From positions 30,910,145 through 30,974,144 of the forward strand of contig OY755238.1 of the NCBI GenBank assembly GCA_963576725.1: a stretch of DNA of 64,000 nucleotides. Direction: 5' to 3'. The notes below the pieces were generated by a model. The model ran no database searches, was not told the DNA's origin, and saw nothing but the letters and a program-made list of their open reading frames with translations. Of the stretch, positions 1 to 10,551 are shown piece after piece (within the stretch, counting starts at the first letter, position 1; each line of letters starts with the position of its first letter). Source of the stretch: Azorinus chamasolen. Its lineage: Eukaryota; Mollusca; Bivalvia; Cardiida; Solecurtidae. A program made the translations under genes and the position numbers.

Positions 1-72
1 ATACATATGTATACGGACAGAAACTGTAGATAAGACGTTTATATGATGGAAATGGTTAAGCTTCCTCCTGTA

Positions 73-290
73 TTAACCCATTCCCTGATATTGACGACTC
101 TGTAAAAGTCACTTTGTCAAATCAATGGAATAAATAGAGCATTTGCTCATATAGGAGCAAATGCTCTATTTATCACAATGATTTCAAACTACAAAATTCT
201 AAACTTTTCCTTTTCTCTAATTAATGCTCCTTTTCGGTATATTTATTCAAAGAGGTTGGATCTAAAATAGTATATGAAGGAAAGGGTTAA
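73..290. mobile_element. MITE family E (TTAA group, core 4)
   Basis: TTAA at both ends followed by CCCATTCC and preceded by GGAAAGGG. The central hairpin arms read ATAAATAGAGCATTTGC and its reverse complement around TCATATAGGA. This looks like a non-autonomous piggyBac-like element. Bases 1-59 look like the tail of another A1 element ending in TTAA. Confidence 0.8.
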
Positions 291-1292
291 AGACACATTG
301 AGAAATTTGACCCCATTTTCTTATTTCAAAGATAAGGTTCTGTTGCCATGGAGTTCGGTAATCGATCTCTTTTCTTCTTATCTCTTCTATACGTGTTCAT
401 TAACCTTATCAACTGTTGCATGATGCTAAGAAGCACATTTGACATAAGTTACTGATTTATGAATGGTTTGAATTACTGATGCTATTTTCCGAACAGTTAG
501 TCACCATGAAACACAGTTATAGTATAACCGAACACAGTTAAAACAATCTAAGCCGGGCATTCAAAATACAGTAAAACTGGTCTAGACCGGACTTCAAAAT
601 GCATGGCTGGTTTAAATTAATGATATTATTTTCTGGAAATTTATTCACCATGAAACATACATTATAATCCAATGCCAAAGTAGCAGTTAAAGGTATCGTA
701 GACTCGCCTTCTCTCGAACCCTACCTGTTTTCCGAACCTTTCATTTTTGTGTTTTTACGCATGCGCTACGTCATCAAATCATGCGTACCGTTGCTTTGTC
801 TGTAAACAACGCCTCGTAGCTTTACAAACGAAATATGCGTCATAAACAGGTCATAAACAGGTCAATACATTTATTTTTCCTTCAACTATTGCTAAACATG
901 AGAACACTCTTAATGCTTTATAGAATATCAACATAATTCGAAAAGTGTACCACATTGAAAATGTTTGACAGCTCTGACCCTTCGTCTTATGCAAAGGTCA
1001 AGTGTCCATGATGAAATCACGTGACTATGAATATTATGTTACAGTAAACAATTTCTAAAATAAAGGATCGAAAAGCAGGTGATCTTTTTCTGGCAGCCAT
1101 TTTTGTTTTTGTTATGCGGGTGGTGGGGAACACTGGATTGTTTTGGGATTAATAGTTGAGGATAAAATTTCTTAATTATTTCAAGGTATGTATAAAAGAT
1201 TATTTTGAACTGCTGGTTTATTATTTTCTTCGATATTCACGGTAAAGATTTCTGTTCCTGTTCAAAAATTAAGAGGTTCGAAACACGGTGAG
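291..1292. other. Sequence with no recognised gene
   Basis: Expected to be intron downstream of the last visible TRPC exon. I see no open frame with TRPC pore or S6 motifs. A decayed F-type end (TACAGTAAAACTGG) is near 567. Confidence 0.5.
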
Positions 1293-1537
1293 ACCATGCT
1301 ACGTACGCAAATACAAAAACCGTCCTTTCTCCACCAAACCCTATGTTGTGACCACTCTTTAGAACCGTCTCTTTGAGAGTTATTCTTGAAAATGTTTTAA
1401 TTTACACATCTTATCTGGACATGTGACCCACTCTTTAGAATCGCCTCCAAGAGACGGTAAAGAGTGGTCACGGTGTAGCGTTTGGTGGAGGAATGACGAT
1501 TTTAGTATCTGGGTACGTACTTTTATCTGTAGCTCTG
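1293..1537. mobile_element. Family G element with interrupted core 3
   Basis: Core 3 arms (TCCACCAAACCCTATG and its partner near 1480) are separated by about 50 bp that match the family's own terminal sequence (AAGTTATTCTTGAAAATG type, also at 31425). The right end is TAGCTCTG. This looks like an internal rearrangement at the hairpin apex. Confidence 0.6.
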
Positions 1538-1624
1538 TTTCAACACAAGTGTATATATAGAATGTGAACTCTATCTTGCAGCTGAACACACTTAAGTTGT
1601 ACTGCAATTTATAGTACATGTATA

Positions 1625-1768
1625 ACCCTTCTAAACCGGAATGTTAATGAATAATATTTTAGGTCTTTTTAGACAGGTAGCCGCTTAATGTTGGATAAAA
1701 GTCAGGCAGAAAGCTCCTTTGGGAGCTTTTTGTATGAATTTCAACGTGCTGTAAGCTGCCACCGTCTG
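1625..1768. mobile_element. Decayed family F MITE (core 2)
   Basis: CCTTCTAAACCGGAAT at the left and a core 2 hairpin (GCTTAATGTTGG, GCTCCTTTGGGAGC apex) with several arm mismatches. The right end is lost. Confidence 0.6.
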
Positions 1769-1986
1769 AATGACCGTACCGCACTATACCGCCCAGTTTA
1801 CAGGGAAATTCCTGTATGTGCTGAAAATTTATTCTCGTGAAGATGTATATGTACACGTTCATTCTCCTCTAATTACAGCAGAATTGATTGGTCAAAGAAA
1901 AACAAGTTGTAGAATATGATTGGTCGGTCAAAATTCAATAATTTGATTGGTTGATTTATCGTTTCGTCATCGAATCATGTACTCAC

Positions 1987-2135
1987 TCTCCAAATGCGTC
2001 TTGGGCGGGAACGTCGAAATTGTGCTCAACAATTTCGATGGAGCTTCGCATGTTGTAGTACCAGTACAAGTTCTGTAGACCAACAACGAAGGCAACCAAC
2101 ACGAGGCATAGAAGGCACAGGCATTTCATGACATC
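1987..2135 (-). CDS. TRPC exon 10: S5 helix and start of the pore turret
   Basis: The 149-nt exon enters in phase 0 after TTTACTCCAG and leaves in phase 2 at GA|GTGAGT. It encodes the S5 helix (CLVLVAFVVGLQNLYWYY), a strong TRPC signature, then a turret segment MRSSIEIVEHNFDVPAQ. The turret has no cysteine, so the extracellular disulfide known in TRPC4/5 cannot form from this segment. The next exon should carry the pore helix and S6 and is outside the window. An F2 MITE starts 45 nt upstream of the acceptor. Confidence 0.93.
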
Positions 2136-2180
2136 CTGGAGTAAACACAATGACATACATAATATGAATAAGATGACATA

Positions 2181-2500
2181 TATTTGAACTTCGATATCTC
2201 GAACTTCAGGAGACCATAAAATTAGTTCGAGATAACAGAACATCGAGTTATCCGATTTCTTATCTGGACAATTTCTTTAAGTTCACAGCTTAATGCAGGT
2301 CTAAAGTAATGCTGAAAGCTCCTGTAGGAGCTCTCAGCATTACTTTAGACTTGCATTAAGCTGTCACACGTGTTTATATATACGCACAGTAATTCATTTT
2401 AGAGCAATTCTGTATTGTAGGTTTTGGAAGGATCGAACTTTTAGCTCGAGTTATCCCAAAGTTCGAGTTATCCGAGTTCGAGATATCGAAGTTCAATTGT
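2181..2500. mobile_element. MITE family F2 (TA group, core 2)
   Basis: Terminal repeats TTGAACTTCGATATCTCG and CGAGATATCGAAGTTCAA flank a near-perfect core 2 hairpin with CAGCTTAATGCAGGTC arms and apex GCTCCTGTAGGAGC. The pogo/Tigger-like assignment rests on the CAGTTGAAC-type end and TA target. Confidence 0.8.
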
Positions 2501-2560
2501 AGATAAGATTAGTGAATATTAACATGTTTTGAAGAATATATCCTTTAATTCGTTCAATTC

Positions 2561-2656
2561 TCACCGAACACTATGTTGTGACCGACTGTTCATAACCGCT
2601 TATTCGAGACGACCCTAAAGAGTTGTCAGAACATAAGAGTTTGGTAGAGAAATGAA
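2561..2656. repeat. Core 3 hairpin relic
   Basis: Both arms are recognisable (ACACTATGTTGTGACC and CATAAGAGTTTGGTAGAG) but carry many mismatches. Old family G or H core. Confidence 0.55.
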
Positions 2657-2767
2657 GATTCAATTAAGTAAAACAAAAACATTCATTTATCTCTGTATAA
2701 CATATTGAGCAAATAGCTGCATACTTTAAACATTTCCTGATTCACGCGTTTTTATAAATATAAATGC

Positions 2768-2954
2768 TTTACCCTTTACTCCATAAGTATGCTGCCTTTC
2801 TATGTCTTAGCAGACAGAGCAGACCCAGATCAGACGGCTCCTGTAGGAACCGTCTTATCAGAGTCTGCTCTGTTCGCTGATGATATAATATAGATCTGAT
2901 TCTATATTTTCTGACATGACCAACAGTTACTGTGTCCATGTTCTATAATAACAA
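2768..2954 (+). mobile_element. MITE family A1, right end lost
   Basis: Starts TTTACCCTTTACTCCAT. The core 1 hairpin at about 2812-2880 has the left arm CCCAGAT against ATCAGAG. It ends abruptly where a family D element begins at TTAA 2955. Confidence 0.7.
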
Positions 2955-3020
2955 TTAACCCTTCTCTTGCTAAATTTTAAAATACATTTCTCCTTCTGTA
3001 CCATGCCCTGTTGTATAATT
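2955..3020 (-). mobile_element. Family D MITE, first part (split element)
   Basis: Matches the first 66 bp of intact D copies (for example 25823 or 55180), ending GTTGTATAATT. The rest of the consensus resumes at 5192. The two parts total about 248 bp, the normal D length. Confidence 0.75.
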
Positions 3021-5191
3021 CAGCGGCTAGCTGTCTATTTTCACTTTTGTTCTAGTTTTCCACCACTGAGAAACTGTTACATTGTAATTTGCATATGACC
3101 TAGTAGTAAACTGTATTTTCATTAGTGAATACCTTGACTGACATACAACCTTTTTATATGCCTCTACACATTCCGAAACTATGTAAAATTCTGATATACA
3201 GTCTACTAACGTGTCGAATTTCCCGGGGTAATTATTACGATATTGCAGTTATTTCAAACACCATGTTTTATGATAATTAGCTGCTTCGGCCTCGCAAATT
3301 GAATTCAATGCAATAATTAACATAATCACAACACATGTAAGGCACCATGTTACACAGACATGTTCTATAAACTTCTTAGAGTTCAGTCAAAACGCCATGT
3401 AGTACAGAAAGTAATTATTTACGCAGATATTTAGCATGGGACCGAAGCCTGTCGACTGTCGAAAGTTCTGTTCTTAAAATAGATTTTAAGACCTGGAAAT
3501 TCCCATAAAATCAAAGTACTGATGTACTGATATTTATCACCTCATGGTAATGGTTGCTGAGCAATATTACCAGTTTGTCGAAACCTCTATTAAACTTTCA
3601 AACCTTTACTATCATTTTGCTATCAATTAATACAACATTTGATCATAAGTCCACTTTGACGAACAGGTAGTTTGCCGAAACCACCATAATTCACAGGCAG
3701 TGCTATAGAAAATAAAGAAGAAGAAGGGTTGTTTAGTATATTAAAGTAGTGGTATTAATAGTATTAATTACTATCCCCGACCAAAGCACCGAGACTCTGG
3801 TTGGTGACTCTCTTTGATATAAAGCTACTTACTGAAGGCTATTACTATGGCTCTATCACATGGGGCTTGGGCTCATAGAGTAGGTTATATTGTTTTAAAA
3901 ATACATGTAGATTCAGTTAATGACAGGCACGTACCCAGGTGGGGGGCTCGGGGGCCCGCCCCCCCCCCCCCCCCCCCCCCAGCTGGCTGCCAAGATACCA
4001 TTTTTTAATGGGCCCTTTTTAGTTTCAGCTAAATCTACCGTTTTGAAATTTTACCAAGGCACTTTTTAGTGACTGATATTTTCCCCACTTGAAGAGATTA
4101 TCTGTTAGTCCTCTTAGACACACACAGACCTGTCACGCTGTGATCCACGCTTGGCTTATTTTGGTATGGACCAATCAGGAGAATCCCCCGCGGTGAACAC
4201 CCGAATTACGTAATCACGAGTTGGTTCCGGTTTTCGCTATATACTGGAGTTTAGTAAATGAATTATTCAGGAACCAGTCGTGTCAAAATGCAAATTGCTA
4301 GGTTGCTCACAAACATTGTCGAAAAATTAAGAACGAGGGGTGTGACGTATCAAGACGTTATTAAGCATATCTTGCTACAAAATGCAGTATACACTTCGAC
4401 CGATAAGCGTTTTACTGACATTGATCAATAGCTAGTAATGAAAGAATAACTCACAATTTGAATGATAAAAAATATGAATGATTCGTCCCCAGATCGATTG
4501 TACTGAATAAATCGAGGTTTGTTAACGTTTTTCATGGATATTTTGGTGACTTGAGATTGGGAAATTTGTTAAAAAATGGGTGAAAAACATACATTGGGGA
4601 TATAGCCGAATAAGGGCTATAAAATCGGCTAAAAAAGCCCTGAAACTTATTGTAAAATAAAACAAAATGAAATGTCTTTTTCATTGTATAAATAAATCTG
4701 GCAGGCAGTATTTTCATTATGATGTCATTAATGATGATGCACACACGTCGATTAAAGCGTTGATCTAGGCTAAATAAATACAGTTCTTTATGGAATTACA
4801 GACTCTGCACAAACAAAAACTTTATGCTTTAAAGTGCATTCAATTTCTGATCTTCATATCAATACAAATATAAGCGCTTGTATGTACATTTATAAAAGGT
4901 AAACTAAAGAACTAACTTGAGATAGTTTTAAAACATTACTTTGACATCGTACATTTTAAAAGTGATTTCCTATAAAAGCAACTTGAAATATTTCAATAAA
5001 TGCTTCTTTTACTCCAATTCATTTTCATTGCATGGTTTTCTGCTAGTATAATAACATGCAACCCTTCATAGATCTAGTTCTCTGTACTAGTAGAATCTCC
5101 AAACATTGAAATAAATATTGCAGAGATTGTTTTGTACATTGTGCCAATATTTGAATGCCGCTGAATATCTTTTTAAAAGATATTTCTTGTT
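3021..5191. mobile_element. About 2.2 kb insertion splitting a D element
   Basis: It separates the two parts of one D element. The left boundary begins CAGCGGC and a GCCGCTG lies 28 nt inside the right boundary, so these may be termini. No transposase frame was seen. It holds a C run at about 3959-3980, in a context (CGTACCCAGG, then G and C runs) that looks like another element's end, and otherwise unrecognised sequence. Superfamily unknown. Confidence 0.45.
3959..3980. repeat. Poly-C run after a G-rich stretch
   Basis: About 22 cytosines preceded by GGGGGGCTCGGGGGCCC. It can fold as hairpin, G-quadruplex or i-motif. Length is likely variable and error-prone in assembly. Confidence 0.85.
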
Positions 5192-5373
5192 ACATATATC
5201 TTCACTGTGTACAAGTATTGCGCTATGCAATCACTGCTGTTGAGTGCACTGGTTGCACAATCAATTTGTAAATAGTGCAGACCCTGATGAGACAGCTCCC
5301 ACAGGAGCTGTCTCATCTGAGTCTTCACTATTTACAGGTAGGTATATTGACGTGAATAGCAAGCGAGGGTTTA
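5192..5373 (-). mobile_element. Family D MITE, second part
   Basis: Begins ACATATATCTTCACTGTG exactly where the 2955-3020 part stops. It contains the D hairpin (AAATAGTGCAGACCC, apex GCTCCCACAGGAGC) and the terminal GTGAATAGCAAGCGAGGG. Confidence 0.75.
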
Positions 5374-5444
5374 TATAAATTATGCACGGTTATCTCCCTT
5401 TAATACATGTAACTAAGTATTTGTGTTGTATAGCTCGGAAAACC

Positions 5445-5622
5445 CAGCTTAAACGGCTTGTTTTGTCTGTTTGCTAATGGAATTTTATTTTATAGATCTG
5501 TTTCTTTAGTTTCTAAAATGGCTACAATGTTCCACCTTCCATATTTCATTATAACTATTTTGTCAGTGCATATTAAGTAGGTATTGAACTTTGGACTAAA
5601 TACAGAACCGGGAAAGGGTTAA
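5445..5622. mobile_element. Family A2 MITE, left hairpin arm deleted
   Basis: Right two thirds of A2 (CTGTTTGCTAATGGAATT to CAGAACCGGGAAAGGGTTAA). The left terminus and most of the hairpin are missing. Confidence 0.65.
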
Positions 5623-5700
5623 AGCTACACAGTTATATTGCTGGGCTACTTATATACATGTACCATATTTTAACTCGAAATAGTAACATCTTCACAATAT

Positions 5701-5953
5701 GTAACCCTTTATTTCATGAATATTCATGTAAGACATAATGACACCATACGGTTTTAGTACATTGTAGTTGCAAAATCATAATGGCATACGAGCACAGGGT
5801 GTTTTGACATTGAATCAATCTATAGAATCACGTCTGTATTATTTCAGAATCAAAGAGAGCAGACCCTGATGAGACGGGTCCTACAGAGGTCGTCTGGTCT
5901 GTGTCTACTCTCTTTGCAAAGGCATCATAAAGCGTCTGCGTGATGGAAATGGT
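5701..5953 (-). mobile_element. Family A1 MITE, reverse orientation
   Basis: ATGAATATTCATGTAAG near the left, core 1 (CCCTGATGAGACGGG) and a GATGGAAATGGTT right end. Terminal TTAAs have decayed. Confidence 0.7.
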
Positions 5954-5965
5954 TCAGGCCTCTGG

Positions 5966-6208
5966 TTAACCCTTTACTCTATAAATACGACTTTCTACGG
6001 TTTTGCAAACAGCCTCAGATAAAACGTTTCATGCAGGAGCTGTCTGATCAGGGTCTGCTGTGTTAGCTTATGATCAAATATAGATATGCTTCTACAATTT
6101 GTGCCATGACAAAAGATCCCTGTGTACACGTGCTATTAGAAAGTTAATCTAATCATTATTCATTATGCCATTATTTCGTTCATGAATATTCATGGAGTAA
6201 AGGGTTAA
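5966..6208 (+). mobile_element. Family A1 MITE, both TTAA ends intact
   Basis: TTAACCCTTTACTCTAT to CATGGAGTAAAGGGTTAA, 243 bp. The core hairpin is degenerate (CTCAGATAAAACG) but still has the A-against-A mismatch position. Confidence 0.8.
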
Positions 6209-6453
6209 CTAAAATAATCAAACAATCCATGTATTCGTGAGATGCAATTTTGAGATGCAAATTTGATATACCAATTGTTTAGGTCTCTTACATACAATTA
6301 AACCTTCTTTCAACAGAGGCGACCCTCATAAAATGATAAGTGCTCTTTGATTCATATCAAATTCAGTTAAAATCGGAAACACAGAAGTCCAACGGGACAC
6401 ATTACGAGTGGATACAAAAGTGAATCACTTTTTTGGAAACAGGTTAGCGGTTT

Positions 6454-6695
6454 ATATAATTTATTCCATAAATACGCCTTTCTATGCCTTTGCAAACAGA
6501 GTAGACCCAGATCAGACGGCTCCTGTAGGAGCCGTCTGATCTGGGAATGCTCTGTTTGCTTATGATATAATATAGATATGATTCTACAGTTTCTGCCCTG
6601 GCCAAAAACTTCCCGTGTCCACGTGTTGTTAGAGGAAATAATCTAATTAATACTCATGATGTCATTTTTTTCTCACATGAATATTCATGGATAAA
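6454..6695 (+). mobile_element. Family A1 MITE abutting TRPC exon 9
   Basis: TTTATTCCATAAATACGCC to CATGAATATTCATGGATAAA. The hairpin at 6494-6561 is one of the few without the conserved mismatch. The right end touches the exon 9 donor (GTATGT at 6700-6695 on the minus strand). Confidence 0.75.
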
Positions 6696-6700
6696 CATAC

Positions 6701-6852
6701 CTTCATCATTCTACCAAATGATATCTGCAGAGGTCCTAAGGCCTCAAGGGCAGGTAGCAGGTACGATATCCTGGAGAAACTTAATATGTTGGCTATGGCA
6801 AATAGTCCCTCGGATATGTTCACCGGATCCCACTGTACCCAGTAATAGCGAT
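6701..6852 (-). CDS. TRPC exon 9: S4 and S4-S5 linker
   Basis: The 152-nt exon enters in phase 1 after TTTATTACACAG and ends in phase 0 at AAG|GTATGT. The motif [20 protein letters not shown] is S4, and [12 protein letters not shown] is the S4-S5 linker that is nearly invariant in TRPCs. A frame on the plus strand over the same bases is its shadow. MITEs lie on both sides: A1 at 0-5 nt beyond the donor and A2 33 nt from the acceptor. Confidence 0.95.
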
Positions 6853-6886
6853 CTGTGTAATAAAACATTTTCAACATTTCAGTTAT

Positions 6887-7138
6887 TTAACCATTTCCTT
6901 CATATAAAAGTGGTTTCACGCATTTGCAAACAGAGTAGACTCAGATCAGACGGCTTCTATATGAGCCGTCTAATCAGGGTCTGCTCTGTTTGCTAGTGGA
7001 ATTTGAAAGAGATGTTTCTTTACTTTCTAAAATGGCTACAATGTTACCCCTTCCATATTTCATTATAACTATTTTGTCAATGAATATTTAGTAGGTATTT
7101 GAATTTGGAAAATAAACATAGAACAGGGAAAGAGTTAA
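6887..7138 (+). mobile_element. Family A2 MITE
   Basis: TTAACCATTTCCTTCATAT to GAACAGGGAAAGAGTTAA, 252 bp, core 1 with CTCAGAT against ATCAGGG. Confidence 0.8.
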
Positions 7139-7460
7139 GCCGCTATTGGAGATAATGTCCAGCTTCAAATTATCTCCCTTGATAGATAAACGCACTAAAT
7201 GATAAATAGGTCCTTTCAGTTGGATAACTCGTTTATTTCTCTTGTTTTCAATGAATTGTTGTGGTGAATTGATTAGCTATTTAAAGAAAGATCGTTTTCC
7301 TTAAACTCTAACCATAAAACTATTCAAAATAATTATAGTCAAAGAAAGTATGTAACAAATGTCATAATCATTCTTAATATTATGTATACATTTGCAATTA
7401 TAAAAATCCAGCTAATAAATATTCATGACATCATTAATCATTACTTGAATATTGAAAAGG

Positions 7461-7712
7461 TTAACCCTTTACCTGATAGAAGCGGCTTTTAGCGTGTTTG
7501 ATTTATTCCTCCGCTGAAGAAAATAGTTCAAATTCATACAGTCATGAACATACTGCATAATAAATATTTTCTATATCCTAGTAGGTGGTAGCTTAAAGCA
7601 GGCTGAAAGTAAAGCAGAATGCGCCTTAAGGCGCATTCTGCTTTACTTTCAACCTGCTTTAAGTGGTCATATGTCTTCAAAACTAGAAACAGGCTATTGG
7701 GTAAAGGGTTAA
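7461..7712. mobile_element. TTAA-ended MITE carrying core 2
   Basis: TTAACCCTTTACCTGATAG to GGGTAAAGGGTTAA, 252 bp, so a TTAA-group element. Its hairpin is core 2 (GTGGTAGCTTAAAGCAGG) with apex GCGCCTTAAGGCGC. Core 2 otherwise sits in TA-group elements. Confidence 0.75.
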
Positions 7713-7980
7713 TAACATTGTACAAACATAACCATATGGACAGAGTTTGGTCATAAATGGGTCGAACGATGACGTAGTAAGTAGGCAACGTTTGTAGCAC
7801 AATTAAGGATCCTGTTCAGTAATCGCCCTAGGATTTGTTTGTTTATGGAAGTTTCAAGATCTGATTTTACAAATCCTCATTGGTGAAGAAAGTCCTCCTC
7901 CATGCCTCTCAGTATCGATTCTGTCCATGAACATTAATGAGGTGATATTATCCTGAATAAATGTTAAAACAGGGGAAGGG

Positions 7981-8220
7981 TCAACCCTTTCCCTCATATA
8001 AATGTGCTTTTACGCAGAGTAGACCCAGATCAGACGGCGCCTATAGGAGCCGTCTGATCAGGGCCTGCTCTGTTTGCTAATGGAATTTGAAATATATTTT
8101 TCTTTACATTCTCAAATGGCTACACTGTGCCACCTTCCATATTTCATTATAACTATTTTGTCCATGAATATTCATTAGGTGTTGACCTCTGAAATAAATA
8201 TAGAACAAGGAAAGGGTTAA
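7981..8220 (+). mobile_element. Family A2 MITE
   Basis: TCAACCCTTTCCCTCATAT to GAACAAGGAAAGGGTTAA. Core 1 at about 8018-8077. Ends 38 nt downstream of TRPC exon 8. Confidence 0.8.
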
Positions 8221-8258
8221 ACTGACGTAAACCCCAGACACAAGTTAGACTTGCTTAC

Positions 8259-8355
8259 CTGCCATGAGCCAGTACAAACTATATTGTGTTTCATCCGAAT
8301 TTCTAACGATGTCTGCCGTGTCGGTCCATTGGAAATACCGGATCGAAAGGTACAC
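8259..8355 (-). CDS. TRPC exon 8: S3-S4 extracellular segment
   Basis: The 97-nt exon (phase 0 in, phase 1 out) lies between TGTGATTTCAG and G|GTAAGC. It encodes VYLSIRYFQWTDTAD followed by a polar stretch ending YSLYWLMA, placed between S3 and S4. It is identified mainly by exact phase continuity between exons 7 and 9 and clean splice sites, because this loop is variable. An F6 MITE ends 13 nt upstream of its acceptor, so branch point and pyrimidine tract must be largely inside the MITE. Confidence 0.85.
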
Positions 8356-8368
8356 CTGAAATCACAAA

Positions 8369-8716
8369 TACAGTGAACCCTCGTTATACCGGCATTCGTT
8401 ACAAAGGCACCCTCGTAATACCGACAACATGCATTGAAACAAAATTACCGTTAACTCTTTGAAACAGCCACTGAATAAATAGGTGCAATGCCAATAGCAC
8501 AGATGATTGCTTAATGCAGAACACAAGAAGTGCAAAAAGCTCCCTCATGGAGCTTTTTGCACTTCTTGTGTTCTGCATTAAGCGTTCACCTATTGGTATT
8601 AGTTTAACACTGGCCATATGGTTCCTTTCAGATTTAAACTCGTTATAACGGCAACCTCATTATACCAGTACAATGTCTGGAAACAAACACCTCCGTTGTA
8701 AAGAGGGATCACTGTA
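8369..8716. mobile_element. MITE family F6 (TA group)
   Basis: TACAGTGAACCCTCGTTATA to GAGGGATCACTGTA, 348 bp with TA at both ends. Perfect hairpin 8509-8582 (GCTTAATGCAGAACACAAG arms, apex around GCTCCCTCATGGAGC). Confidence 0.8.
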
Positions 8717-8984
8717 CAGATAACTAACGTGTTATATATTCGATAAAACAGAATATGCATTATACTAACACGAACGTTGGAAACAAAACAAAACTATTTG
8801 AACAAATGTAACTAAATGGTCACTGCAATGACATTTTCAATACAACGGCACTTCTGTGCGAACGAACATGGCCGTTCTAATGAGAGTTTACTGTAATATA
8901 TACGATAAACAAAATCATTAGAACCAACGTATTAGAAACAGAAGCATTAGCAAAAAAAACATAGAATTAGAAACAAAAACATTA

Positions 8985-9130
8985 GGTCTACTCTGTTTGT
9001 ATATATTTAATTCTATAGTTTCTGTCTGGATTAGAATTCAGCTGTTCATCTGACATTATAAAAAATCATATAGTTACTATTCATGATGTCGTTATTTCTT
9101 GCATGAATATTCATGGTGCAAAGAGTCCTA
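8985..9130 (+). mobile_element. Family A1 MITE, left half lost
   Basis: Starts inside the right hairpin arm (TCTACTCTGTTTG) and runs to CATGAATATTCATGGTGCAAAG. Confidence 0.65.
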
Positions 9131-9173
9131 GACCAGAATTGAACACCGTTTGGGTACTCGCTGTAGATAGCTT

Positions 9174-9410
9174 TTAACCATTTCCGCTATGAATAGTCAT
9201 GTATGAAATAATGACGTCATGAATATTGATTTGTTATAATAGCACATGGACACATTATTCTGTGGCCATAGCAGAAACTGAAGAATCAGATCTATATAAT
9301 TTCGTAAGCGAACAGAGCAGACCCTGATCAGACTGCTCCTATAGGAGCCGTCTGGTCTGGGTATACACTGTTTGCACATGCGTCAAAAGGCATATGAAGG
9401 AAAGGGCTAA
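9174..9410 (-). mobile_element. Family A1 MITE, reverse orientation
   Basis: TTAACCATTTCCGCTATG to ATGAAGGAAAGGGCTAA. Core 1 with exact apex GCTCCTATAGGAGC at 9335-9348. Carries the palindrome TGACGTCA at 9212-9219. Confidence 0.8.
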
Positions 9411-9650
9411 TGAGTGTTCACTTCAAATGCAATAGGCAACAAATTGCAACACTTCATTACAAAACAGTTCAATTAAGGTTTTGTCTCGTTATGTAACTGC
9501 CTGAAATAGTCAACTTGTTCAACGACTCCAATATTCTCGTGAACTTTGCCGACAACAAAGCAATTTAAAATGTGTTTATCAACTGCTCTGACTGATATGC
9601 ACCCGTAACATGCAAGTAGTTCAAAGTATTAAGTACCCATAAACCATTAT

Positions 9651-9840
9651 TCCGCTGTGAAAAAAATATTGTCTGTTAAAACTTTGGATTTCATAAAATT
9701 TTGACTACTTCCGATTCGATCAAGTTTTTGTGAATTTATTGACAAAGTGTCAAGTGTCAAACAGCTTGGATCCTGATGAGACGCCGAGTTACTCGGCGTC
9801 TCATCAGGATCCAAGCTGGTTGCTTATGCGAGTCAGATCA
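9651..9840. mobile_element. Family B2 element
   Basis: Hairpin 9765-9823 is perfect: GCTTGGATCCTGATGAGACG with its exact complement. It is one of four core 1 copies without the usual mismatch. Flanks (CGATTCGATCAAG, AAGTGTCAAGTGTCAAAC) match 45060-45110. Confidence 0.6.
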
Positions 9841-10262
9841 CAGGTTGTATAATAACGGTAAACTTCCGCAGTGCCAATGGCACAGACATATTTTTATCAT
9901 GACAAATTCTAATTAAATCTACTCAGATGACTTGACACATGTGTCACGCAATTTCATTCCAATGTTGCGAAGATGAAGGACATGTACCACTGAAATGCAA
10001 AAGCACCGCAAGCAAATGCCAAAGCTTGCATGTCAGCGAATAGTCAGACAGATCGGAATCCTTTTTTAGAGCTGCAAATATTCATGAACCGATATTAAGA
10101 CAGATTATGACCCCGGTAAACTCATTTTATAACTAATCAAGGGTCATTTATAGAGCAATCTGACCCTAGTAAACTCATTTTATAATACATCTAGGGTCAT
10201 TCATCAAGCAATTTGCCAATGGTGGATATCGATTGAATTTACATACAATCCTTAACTTAACA
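9841..10262. other. Intron sequence without recognised elements
   Basis: Two imperfect direct repeats around CCCtrGTAAACTCATTTTATAA (10112 and 10165) are the only structure noticed. Confidence 0.4.
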
Positions 10263-10551
10263 TTAACCCTTTCGGCGCCAATGTCGCCTGCTGACACCAT
10301 TGAAAATAGTGCATTCCCAGGCCAGATGCCGCCAATGTCGCCTGTTGGCACCATTGAAAATAGTGCAGTCCCAGGCCAGATGCCGCCTTGACCTGGGACT
10401 TCACTGTTTTCTGTATTATTTCAGCCCAAGGATACAGGTTTTTAAAAACAAATGTTTTACTAATATACCTTTACTATTTAGTTTAGAATTGTATTTATTA
10501 TGAAATTATTATTGCAGACGACATTTTTAAATTTTGCGTCAAAAGAGTTAA
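10263..10551. mobile_element. Family C MITE with 54-bp tandem duplication
   Basis: TTAACCCTTTCGGCGCCAA to AAAGAGTTAA. The unit beginning GCCAATGTCGCCTG at 10277 is repeated at 10331. The open frame over it is repeat-derived. Confidence 0.75.

Noticed and set aside
2812..2880. Hairpins as bacterial-type terminators
   Set aside because: They lack a following T run, lie in introns of an animal gene and belong to mobile elements.
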